From contig NC_057005.1 of NCBI RefSeq assembly GCF_000002595.2, positions 6,137,235-6,201,234 of the forward strand: a stretch of DNA of 64,000 bases, given 5' to 3'. Each line of letters begins with the position of its first letter. Position 1 is the first letter of the stretch. Below are positions 21,201 to 31,050 of this stretch, one piece after another. A model generated the notes under the pieces. That model was not told the origin of the DNA. It worked only from the letters and a program-made list of their open reading frames with translations, and did not search any database. The translations under genes were made by a program, and so were the position numbers. This stretch comes from Chlamydomonas reinhardtii. Lineage: Eukaryota; Chlorophyta; Chlorophyceae; Chlamydomonadales; Chlamydomonadaceae.

Positions 21201-22421
21201 GCTGCTGCTGCTGCTGTGGGGGTGCGTGTGGCGTGTGCGTACGGGGTGACTGCGGCATAGCGGAGGGCCCGGCCGCCTGCTGCTGAAGGTGCTGCTGTAG
21301 CTGCAGTGGCGGCGGCTGGAAATGATGCATTTTTGGCGTGCCACCCGATGGTGACGCCGGCGGGTAGCCCTGCACGCTGCTGCCGTCCGCCGCATGCTTC
21401 TTGGAGTTGCTGGGCGTGGCGTGCGTGTGCACCGCGTCCTCCATCGCCACGTCCTCAGGCACGGTGGCCATGGAATCGTTCAGGTGCACCTGAGACAGGC
21501 TGCTCATTTTATGCGGCGGCGGCGGCATGGTGGGCGGCAGTCCTGGAGGGGGCCGTGGCACCAGCCCCGGCGCCTGCGCGGCCCCTGCTGGCCCTGCGGT
21601 GGCCTTGGCGCGCTGCGCCTTCTCTGCTGCCGCGACCGCTGCGGCTTGGTCCCGAGCAGCCGCGCTCGTCCCGGCGAAGTAGTTGCCGAATACCAGTTTG
21701 TTTTGCCCGGGCTGCAGCAGCTGCTCCACCGCCGCCTTGCCCTCGGCTGTGCGCAGTACCATATCAAGCGCGGCGGGCGTCGACTTGCGACGGCCCGATG
21801 AAGGGCTGAACATGTTTGCCAGAGGTGGGGGCTGAGCTTTGGACGAGAAGCTGTTGTTGCTACTTCCAATCTGTACAGGCGGCAGCACGGTTCCGCCGTT
21901 GCCTGGGGACGCATGGTCGGTCAGCATGGGCGCTTCTTTGAGCGTGATAGTGGAGTGCGCCGCGGACGCGTTGCTGCGCATGCTGCTGGTCGCAACGAGC
22001 TCTGGAGCACCCCGCTCGCCATAGCTGCTGTTCTTGCTCTTTATCGAGCTGAATTTGCGGGGCGAGTTGGCACCCACGTTGCCAGGGCTCTCTGGCCCCT
22101 CGCTGTAGTCTGTTCCGGAGAGGCTTCCTTCTGCAAGCGCGTAAACACACACAGGAGCAACGCTCAACCCGCATGACCCGCGCAGGCAGGCCCGGAACCG
22201 CGCCCGAGCGCCCGACGAAGGAATTCGGAGCAAGGCCAAAACAGTTCCAACGCCTTGCTCGCAGCCCACCTTTCCGCGAAGCGCTAAATATCCTGTCCTT
22301 GAACCTGCTCGTGCCAAGGGGAGGTCGCGCAGACAGAAATTGGAGCCCGGTCAGCAATGCCTACGAAGGGTCACCCTGTGTTCGCGGCATGGACTTACTT
22401 TTTAAGACCCTTGCTCAGCAT
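18243..22421 (-). CDS. Aurora-like Ser/Thr protein kinase resembling Chlamydomonas CALK
   Basis: Ten exons give 825 residues: 22421-22399, 22304-22270, 22130-20788, 20564-20412, 20073-19907, 19747-19641, 19433-19272, 19052-18726, 18572-18505, 18335-18243. Exon 1 is only 23 nt, yet donor GTAAGT and phase fit, giving MLSKGLKKFKDRIFSASRKE. Residues about 20-430 are Ser- and Gln/Pro-rich and probably disordered. The kinase domain runs from about residue 447 to 720. It has the VALK lysine (480), HRDIKPEN (573-580), DFG (593-595), an activation loop ending RAGTLDYMAPE (608-618) with the GT-L-D-Y pattern of Aurora kinases, and NNSVDAWAVGVFAYELVVG. All key catalytic residues are present. In Chlamydomonas the Aurora-like kinase CALK controls flagellar shedding and shortening; the resemblance and similar size suggest orthology, but other Aurora-like paralogues exist. 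It shares a 488-bp upstream region with the divergent HisRS gene. Confidence 0.82.
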
Positions 22422-22909
22422 CCTTCAACGAGGGTCCAGAACTGCCAGAGCGTGGCCCCCCACGACCCAGGCTGGTTTTCTCACGTTATGTAAAAGCTGT
22501 CAAAAGGATACAGACTGACACTCTACTTATTTTTCCCTTCTCACTAACGTTCACCGAATACTCCGGCGCTCAGTGAACAAGTCGCAGCTCTTGCGCTCAG
22601 TTCTAAGTCTACTTCCTATCTAGTCCAGCGTCTCTGAATTGTTGGTGGTGTGTCGCGGGGAAACCTGGGCAAATGAGGGATTCTTGATGCCGCAATGCGG
22701 GGCGACCCCATCGAGTGCCCCCGGCGACCCTTTCCACGCGATTTAACCTATTCGTCTATCTCCGTTATACGCTCAAGAGCTTGGGGCCCGCCACTTGCTA
22801 ACTCGTGCAAGCAATCCCACTTCTTTCGCGCACCGGACTTGTCCGCACCGAACTTGTCCACAACCCAATAATCCTACTGATTAGAGTTGCATCGCATAGC
22901 TAGATCCCG
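22422..22909. promoter_or_regulatory. Divergent promoter region between kinase (-) and HisRS (+) genes
   Basis: The 488 bases between the two start codons must hold both 5' UTRs and both promoters. The stretch is more AT-rich than its surroundings (for example around 22505-22560) and contains no reading frame of note. No specific operator was recognised. Confidence 0.6.
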
Positions 22910-25900
22910 ATGCTGCGTGGAGATGTGTGCGGGCGTGGCGCCTCGGCGCGAACTCGCTCGCGACTGCCGTTCAGCGCTGGTTTTCCCAAGGCCCCACGGC
23001 GCGGGGGCTTGAGCCGTGGGATATGCCGTAGCGCGACAACGCCGAGTTCGTCTGTGGTGGCGGATGAGGTAGGTGCGGGGCGCCCAGCCACACATGACCT
23101 CGGTGCCTAGTGTGCGTGGCCGGTGCCTACTGCGCAGCCACTCCCCGCCCAGGCCCGCGGTAGGCCGCCTCACCCCACACCGATAATCGACATGCGGCCA
23201 CAAGTGTGATGTCTCAAGCACTGTAGCGCGCACACGCCCTCGCACCATGCCGTTCACCGCACGTCGCCTGTCAGTTGTCGTTCCTAACAGCGATGAGTCA
23301 TACGCACAAACACACACGCTGCAGGCGGGATCTCCAGCCAAGTCAGGCGAGGGCAAGGTGACGCAGCCCGTGGAGCGGAAGGGCATGATTGACACGCAGC
23401 CGCCTCGCGGTAAGACCCCCGGCACGTTCGAAGATTGTGTATCACACGGCAACCGCCGAACCGCATCGGCAGGCCGACCCCTGCCACGTATAGCTCGGGT
23501 CAGCTGCAGCCACTGCAGGGCTGTGGGCTGGGACGCCATGCTATACACACGGGCACACTGAGGGGGCTTTGTTTTGTTCCTTGTCCTCACACATGGGCAC
23601 ACACGCACCCTGCGGGTGTCGCTCCTGGTGTCCCTTTCCGCGGCGTGATGTACCAGTATCTCTTTTCTCTGAGGATGACTAGACCACAATGACAAGACCC
23701 GCACCCTTCCGCAGCCCACCTCCTCTCTGTCGCCCCGACTGTCCCCTGCTGCCGCTGCTGGCCCCAGGCACCCGTGACTTCCCTCCCGAGGACATGCGGC
23801 TGCGCAACTGGCTGTTCGGCGAGTTCGCGGCCGTCAGCGCGGCGTTCGGCTTCGAGCAGTTCGATGCGCCGGTGCTGGAGAGCGAGGAGCTGTTTGTGCG
23901 CAAGGCGGGCGAGGAGATCACCGACCAGCTCTACAACTTCGAGGTGTGTGGGCCATGAACCTGCTTGTGAAGATGGGAGAGGGAAGGGCTTGACCGTTGA
24001 CACGGTGCGCGTGTCAACAGCCGCAAATGCCACTTGTCCCTGGTGACTCCTAGCGCGCCAAACTCAATCACTCCTCCCTCCGTCCTCCTCCCCCGCACCC
24101 CGCACCCCGCACCCCGCACCCTGCATCCCCGCAGGACAAGGGCGGGCGGCGCGTGGCTCTGCGGCCCGAGCTAACGCCCAGCCTGGCCCGGCTGGTGCTG
24201 CAGCGCGGTAAGCAGCTGCCGCTGCCCGCCAAGTGGTTCGCCATTGGGCAGTGCTGGCGCTACGAGCGCATGACGCGCGGCCGCAGGTGCGCCCCGGCCG
24301 CTGCGGCTAAGGAGGGGAGGGTGAAGGGAGGGGAGAGGAGAGCGAGGGCGCGGCGGGGCATGTCGTATGCGTGTGTTGTGAGCAGGCCAGGGGGCCCATG
24401 CGCCAGTCCCGCAAGCGCCAAGGAGGCGTGGGGCTAAGCTCTGTCGCTGGGAGCGAGGCGGGGCGCGGGTCTGGATCCGGGTCGGGACCGGCAGGGCGGC
24501 TGTGGCGGAAGCTGCACGTCGCGACCTCGCTCGTAGATGGCAAAGTGGGCGCACGCCAGGTGCCTTCTGGTGATATATGCTCCCTCCTGCACTGCCGCCC
24601 CCGATAAGTCTGACATCTCTGAACCGTTCCCCGCGCCCGCAGGCGCGAGCACTACCAGTGGAACATGGACATCGTCGGTGTCCCGGGTGTGGAGGCGGAG
24701 GCGGAACTGCTGGCGGCCATTGTGGCGTTCTTTGAGCGCGTGGGGCTCACCGCAGCGGACGTGGGGATCAAGGTCTCCAACCGCAAGGTGTGCGGCCGGG
24801 GAGCAGGGTAGGGCGGGGGGCGGGGGCCAGGGCACGGGAGGGGAGGGAAGGGGACGGCAGGGCAGNNNNNNNNNNNNNNNNNNNNNNNNNNNNNNNNNNN
24901 NNNNNNNNNNNNNNNNNNNNNNNNNNNNNNNNNNNNNNNNNNNNNNNNNNNNNNNNNNNNNNNNNCCCGGGCCCGCCCCCTCCGCCCCGCGCCTGCCCCC
25001 TCCGCCCTTCGTGCGTGTGCCGTCCTAACAGGACTGGCTTGTGTTCGACCCCTCGGTGTCCGCGGCCTGGCCTACTACACCGGCACCGTGTTCGAGGCGC
25101 GCGACCGCGCCGGCCAGCTGCGGGCCATCTGCGGCGGCGGGCGGTACGACAAGCTACTGGCCACCTTTGGAGCCGCCGAGGACACGCCCATGGCGGGATT
25201 CGGATTCGGGGACGCGGTGGGTGATGGGCGGGCAGGAGGGCGTGTGGTGGTGGGCGGTTGGTGGTGGTGGTGTTATTGGTTGTGGTGGTGGTGGTGACGG
25301 AGGGGGAGGGGGCATGGTGTGTGGGCGGCAGGCATGGCAGTGAGACAGGCGCAAGCTGATTGGGCTTTCCACTGCTTCCTGGGCAGCCCCTCCATGTGCC
25401 ACCGCCCCCCACGCCTCACCTATCCTTGCACTCTCTCTCACACACACACACACACACACCGCACACACCATACATCCTGACCACCAGCCACACCGGACTC
25501 ACACACACGCATACTTGCCCCCCCCCCAAACACACACACACATACTTGCGCCCCCCCCCCAAACACACAGGTGATTGTGGAGCTGCTCAAGGACCGGGGC
25601 CTGCTGCCGGCGCCCGCGCACCGCGTGGACGACGTGGTGGTGCCGCTGGACGGGGGGCTGCGGCCCGCGGCGGCCGGCGTCGCCACTGCGCTGCGGCGCG
25701 GCGGGCGGCGTGTGGACCTGGTGCTGGAGGCCAAGAAGATGAAGTGGGCGTTCAAGGTGCGGAGGATGGCGGGTGCAAAGATGGTTGGAAAAGCGGCACA
25801 GGATGCAGGGGGGGGGAGGAGGAGAGGGAGGAGGAGGAGGGGATGGAGCCGGAGAGTGTGGGTGGAGGGTGGCGGTACACCCGAGCCCCAATCCCACCAA

Positions 25901-26307
25901 CCACGGGACAAGGCGGGATGGGCATAAGGCGGAGGCGGTGAGGGGCCCGCTATGTTGGGCACTGCGTACCGCTGTTGCCGCTTCCCGCTGCTGCATTGCT
26001 GGGGCCTGCCCCACGTGCTGGCCCCATAGTAGCACCAGCGCCAAAAGGGGGCTCCCACGCAAGCTGCGCTGACTGTCTAACACATCCACCTCCTCTGTCC
26101 CCGTGGCGCCGCCGCACGCCCCCACATCATCAACAGCACGCGGAGAAGCTGGGCGCGTCGCGGCTGGTGCTGGTGGGCGCGAGCGAGTGGGAGCGCGGCG
26201 CGGTGGTGGTGAAGGACCTCGCAAAGTTCGAGCAGAAGGAGATTCAGGTGGCGGAGCTCACAGGGGCGGCGGCCGCGGCGGCCGCGGCGGCCGCGGTGTC
26301 GGCGTAA
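22910..26307 (+). CDS. Histidyl-tRNA synthetase, organellar type (interrupted by an assembly gap)
   Basis: This class II enzyme charges tRNA-His with histidine. Exons: 22910-23068, 23325-23409, 23768-23943, 24135-24286, 24643-24787, then a gap, 25032-25216, 25571-25756, 26137-26307. The first 53 residues are Arg/Ser-rich and look like a plastid and/or mitochondrial targeting peptide. Visible signatures are [52 protein letters not shown] (class II motif 2), [14 protein letters not shown] (histidine-binding motif), ICGGGRYD and [17 protein letters not shown], with the C-terminal anticodon-binding domain in the last two exons. The segment between VSNRK (24787) and DWLVFDPSV (25032) is missing because of the N run. 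In the next exon the frame shifts once at about 25056-25058: one extra base would restore V-V-R-G-L-A-Y-Y. As this lies about 90 bases from the gap, an assembly error is likelier than a mutation. The protein ends in an Ala run and VSA. Confidence 0.92.
24866..24965. other. Assembly gap (100 N)
   Basis: Exactly 100 N, the usual placeholder for a gap of unknown size. It lies inside the HisRS gene and hides at least one exon coding for the helical part between motif 2 and the histidine-binding motif. The flanks are G-rich to the left and C-rich to the right, which may explain the sequencing failure. Confidence 0.98.
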
Positions 26308-27442
26308 GGTGGGATTGTGTCAGGGCAAAGAGGTGGCGAGGCGCGAGGAGGCTGTTGTGTGCGTGGACCATGGTATGAAAGACTGAGAGAGGCGGGGCGT
26401 GTGAGGGAGCGTTTAGTGGGCTGGGTGGCACGCGTGTTGGGCGGCTTAGGCAACAGTGGCGACGACGTGCGCGGCGGTGATCGTGGGATCGCCATAATGC
26501 GCTATCTGAACCAGTGTTGCAAGTAATTTTGGTTGTGGAGCGGGACCCATGAGCGGGACCCTGCATCCCCAAGTTTTGTGGGCGAGCCTGGCAAGTGCTG
26601 AGCGAGACTGAGGGGTGCGATGGGACAGGGTTGAGGCAGGTTGGTGAATTCCCGTAGGGTGCAGATTGCTGATTCCCAGACCCCAGCACATGGCAAACAA
26701 GTTGCGACGGCAGTGCGGCTGGCGGGTCGAACGCCGGAGTTACTAAACGACAAGTTGCTTGCTTGCTGGAAGTCAGCTGACGCGCATTCTTCACGCTCCG
26801 GGCGCCCGACACTGAGGGGCCATGGGGGAGCGGGTGGGCGTGGGCAGGCAGGGCAGGCATGTGTAAAATACAAGGTTGCGCATGAATACCCCTCATTATC
26901 CGCATTAGCAAACTGTCCTCGGGCCCGGTCCAGCAGACTAATCAGACGCGATTGCGCCTGTCAGTGCAGGTCGTCAGTGTTAGCGCCTGCACTATCTGCA
27001 CATGTGCAGCACACCAGCGCCCGTCAGAGTTAGCATTATTCACTCGTCGTGCTCGGGGCGTCGTCTCTGGTGTCGACTCAGGCCACAGCCGCCCCGCAGT
27101 ATCACAGCACGCCGCCGTCTCATCACCTCGTGCCCCGCACCCCTGCCGCTATTTGGCCAGTCCTTGGCAGTTATCACACCTCCATCAAATTCGACTGCCC
27201 CCGCTGCATCACCACAGCACCGCAAAATGGGCGGCAACATCGGCCAACGCCTTGATCACACCCAAACAATCACTCATACGCCAAGTACCGCTCACGTTCC
27301 CACTCCTTGTCTCGCCATGCGGCCTTCCTGAGATCACGTGCATCGGATCCCACTCGCAATGCTCCAGACCGCCACTCCATCACCGAACCACCCCATGCCC
27401 AACATTGCATCACATCATCACACCACAACCCATTACTCATCA
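26308..27442. other. Convergent 3' region between HisRS (+) and SGNH gene (-)
   Basis: Both neighbours end here, so the stretch should be mostly 3' UTR. A plus-strand TGTAA at 26862-26866 fits HisRS. No clear minus-strand TGTAA was found for the SGNH gene. No further gene is visible. Confidence 0.55.
26862..26866 (+). terminator. Putative TGTAA polyadenylation signal of HisRS
   Basis: TGTAA about 555 bases after the HisRS stop codon, in the correct orientation. Assigned from the volvocine poly(A) consensus only. Confidence 0.5.
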
Positions 27443-30330
27443 TCACCCGGCACCCTCAGCGGCACCCTCAGCGGCACCTCCAGTGGCGCACAGCGCGTGC
27501 AGCACCGCGGTGAGCTGCAGTTCGCCGCCCAGGCCTCGGTTGGTGTAGTGGATGCCGTCCCAGGTGGCCTCGTGCAGGATGCGAGTGGCACTGAAGGTGT
27601 CGATCAGCGGGATGGGCGCGTGCAGGCCCGCCGCCGCCTCCGCCTCCTCCCCTGAGGCTGCGGAGGTGCTGCTGGTGGGGGTCGTGCTACTGCCGTCGGC
27701 TGCGCCGCCGTCAGCGCCTAGATGCCTGGATGGCAGCTGCCCAGGAAACCGGCCCGCCTGGCTCTCTCCGCCAGCCGCCGCTTCTGCCTCCCCATCTTCC
27801 GCGGCGCGGCGGCTGGGCAGCGGCAACGGCAGTGCCGCGAGCAGCCGTTGGAGTGCCGTCTCCGTGTCGCCTACGTCTGAGCCCTTCACGCCGCGCCCGC
27901 CTCCTGAGTTGCTACTGCTAGTAACACTACTGCTGCTGCTCCCGCCCGCCGTCGCGGCCGCCGGCGCGCGGCCCCACAGCAGCAGCTCCTGGGCTCGCCG
28001 CCGCTGCTGGCGTAGCCGCCGCCGCCGCCGAGGCCGAGGCGGCTGCAGCTCTGCCACATCATCGCCTCCTACGCTAGAGCCGCTCTGGCCCCCGGCCCTA
28101 GTTGCCTCCTCGACCGCTGAGGCCTGTGCTGCTCGCAGGCTGGACAGCAGGGCTCGGAGGTGATCCACGCCGGCACCCGTGCCCTGCTCCTGCCCCTCCT
28201 CATCGTCGTCCTCCTCCTCCTCGCCTGCCTCCTCGACTGCCTCCTCCTGGCCCTCGTCCGCCGCCTCCTCTGGCCCTTCCTTGCCCTGGGAATGGAGGCC
28301 GAGCCACAGGCCCTGCCCCTGCGCCTGCAGCTGCCGCTGCCACCGCACCTCCGCCTCCGCTGCCCCCTCCGCCTGGCCCTGCGCCTGGCCGCCCTCATGC
28401 GCCACCCTGCGACCGCCAGCGCCTACCTCGCTGCCCCCGTCGCCCTCACTGCCCCCGCCGCTGCGCCGCTGCGCCCCGCCCTCCATGACGTCGGCGGCGA
28501 TGCGGTTGTACAGCAGCAGCAGCGGGTCGGTGCGCCAGTCAATGCCCGAAGACTCCAGCCGCGCCTGCGCATTACGGTCAGGTGTAAGTGAAGCGGTGTG
28601 AGGCATGAGGGAAACGACGTCAGCCTGCCCCGTCGCTGTCGCCAAGGCCATGCCGCGCTTTCATTAGTCTTCCTGTCACACACATCGCCACCAGGGCGGT
28701 ACACACCAGCCCCCCTCCTCCTCCTCCTCGCCCCCCTGCGCACCTTGAGCGAGGATACCACGGTGGTGATCCAGTACACGCGCATGCCGTGCTGCGCCCG
28801 CAGCTGCGCCAGCTTGCGCCGCACGTGCGCCACCTGCGCCGCATACTGCCCCGCCGAGAAGGGCGCCGGGCCGGAGCGGTAGGACGCTGGCCACTGCCCG
28901 AAGTTGGCGAACACGTCCGTGCAGCCCGCCGCCACCAGCGGGCTCGGGCCTCCGCCCGCGCCTTCGCTGCCGCTAGCGCTGCTGTCGCTGCCGCCGCCGG
29001 CCAGCGGCTGCTCCGGCTCCGGCCAGTCGTGTCCCCACAGCATGCGGAAGTAGACGCTGGTGTTGGCAGGCGAGGCCAGCAGCTCCTTGATGCTGTTGTT
29101 GGGCGCACGCACAAAGCCCGTCTCCCACATGACCAGGCTGTTGTGCAGGTAGCGCGCGTGCGAGTCGCCCAGGAAGCACACGCGCCGGCCCGGCGGCAGG
29201 CACTGCGCCGGCGTGATGGCGGCCGCCTCGGCCTCGGCCTCACCGCTGTTGTCGCCGGCCCCGCCCTCGCCCGCCAACTCCTCACCGTGCTGCTCCCGCC
29301 ACTGCGCCCCGCGCTCCGGCCGGTCGGCACCGGCTGCGCCGTCTGCGGGCTCCGCCGCCGCCGCCGCTGCGGCCGCGGCGGAGGCCATGGCTGCCTGCAT
29401 GCCGGCGAAGCTGCGCATGCGGCAGCCGGCGGGCTGCCAGTACAGGGTGCCGGGGTGGCTGGCGGTGTGGATGCCGCGCCGCTCGGCCCGCGCGCAGTCG
29501 TGCAGCTCGTCGCCCCAGATGCAGGTGCGCAGCAGCGGCGCCACGTCGTCAGGCGCGGGCCAGGTGCGGAAGCGCCACCGCCCGGCGCGCGGCCCGGTGT
29601 CCGGGCACAGCGGGAGCGAGCTCGCGGGCGCGGAGTCGTCGTCGGCGCTGCTGTCGGCGTGTCCGCCGCTGCTTGGCGACGCCAGAATGGACTCGTCGGG
29701 CGCTGAGCTCCAGGACTGCGCCAGGTGCTGTCCCTCCAGGTGTTGCTGCTGCTCCGCCGCAGCTGCAGCAGTCCCGACGCTGAGCGTGAGGTAGCCCGCC
29801 CATGGCTGCGACATGGCTTTGCTGGTGTTGGGCGCAGCGAAGGAGAAGCTGGAGTACAGCATCAGCACCTCAATTGAGTAGCGGCCCGGCCCCGGCAGGC
29901 TGTAGGTCGCCAGGGCCAGGTCTGGCCTGCAGTAACTCGGCTCCAGGAGCCACATGCCGGCGGGTCCGGTCACTCGAAGCCGGTAGATTGCGGTGCCCAG
30001 CGGCTCCAGCCCCTGCACGACTGTGCGATGAAGGACAAGCGTGCCCGACGAGGCCGAGCCCGCGTGGACGCAATTGTGTAGCTGCAGCGGCAGCGTCTGG
30101 CTGTCATATGTGGTGCAGGCCGCGGCCGTCAGCGTGTTGTAGTTCGAATAGCAGGCCGTGGACTCGCCATGCTCGCGCGGAAAGAGGGGTGGCCCGATGG
30201 CCAGGTACCCAGGCCATGACGTTGTATTTGTATTCACTGGATCGATACCAGGCTGTGCGCGCAGCGCTTGTAGCGCGGCGAGGTTGAGTAGCGCAACGGG
30301 CCAAAGAAACGCGAGCAGGGTGCGCTGCAT
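27443..30330 (-). CDS. Secreted SGNH / PC-esterase-like (NXPE-type) protein
   Basis: Two exons, 30330-28744 and 28564-27443, give 902 residues. The N-terminus MQRTLLAFLWPVALLNLAAL is a typical signal peptide. Residues about 80-185 look like an Ig-like beta domain (LEPLGTAIYRLRVTGPAG, LPGPGRYSIEVLML). The SGNH domain begins with RRVCFLGDSHARYLHNS, serine 390 being the candidate nucleophile in GDS. It continues with VYFRMLWGHDW, VFANFGQWP and RVYWITTVVSS, and ends with WDGIHYTNRG, where D865 and H868 complete the usual Ser-Asp-His set. Proteins of this build (NXPE/PC-esterase, TBL relatives) act on O-acyl groups of glycans or glycoproteins in the secretory path; the substrate here is unknown. 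About 290 residues of Glu-, Gln- and Ala-rich low complexity separate the conserved blocks around SGIDWRTDPLLLLYNRIAAD and HAPIPLIDTFSA, much longer than usual. Confidence 0.8.
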
Positions 30331-31050
30331 TACAACGATGGGCTAGAGCCCAGGGTGAAATGAAAGACGAACTGTCATCGAACTGGAGCTATAGACCGGT
30401 GCGGGACAGGCTCGCTGAAATGTTTCCAGCTACTCCTGTTCTGCACAAAGCCTTGCCTGTTTGTTGACTTAAATAGTGGGGTCACATCAAGAAAGCTAAC
30501 TGAACTGCGCCGAGTTGGCGATTAGGTCGCCGACGTTACCAATGCGGCACGCCAGCGCTGCACTCCGCCCGCGAGTGCTCCGGACCCCGCCGGCTGGGCC
30601 CGGCAATGGCCTGGACTCCGGCAGTCCGGCTGACGTCTTGCACAAGATGTCGGCACTTCCACAGCCTTGCCATGCCTGACATTCAAATATTCGTTACAAG
30701 TCACGTCGAAACGGGTAACAGCACCAAGTCTACTGAGAGGTGCAATCCAGCTGTAGGGGCATGCCGCACCCCAATGACGCTGTACAGCCACAACCTCCCA
30801 CGCTAGCGCCGCCACCATTTGTGAGCCACATCAAACCACAACTTCTTTCTCGTACATCTTGCTTGCATGCTCATACGCATGTGTGCCAAAGCGCGCCACA
30901 CGGCATCGCGCCGGCACACCACCTCGCGGGCGCATCAGGCCCCACACGCCACTCCCAACGGCTGTTTCACCTGTTCAGGAAGGCCGTCACGGGGCGCCGC
31001 ACAATGCTCGCTACAGCCCCACAGACCAGCCAGCCAGCACACTGCCGCGC
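30331..31050. other. Intergenic: SGNH promoter and SDR 3' UTR
   Basis: Both neighbours are on the minus strand. A minus-strand TGTAA at 30694-30698 probably marks the end of the SDR transcript, leaving about 360 bases for the SGNH promoter and 5' UTR. No other gene is visible. Confidence 0.55.
30694..30698 (-). terminator. Putative TGTAA polyadenylation signal of the SDR gene
   Basis: TGTAA on the minus strand, about 353 bases after the SDR stop at 31051. Confidence 0.5.

Noticed and set aside
22355-22357. Kinase start at the in-frame codon at 22357
   Set aside because: It is TTG, not ATG. The ATG at 22421 with a GTAAGT donor and matching phases explains the N-terminus better.
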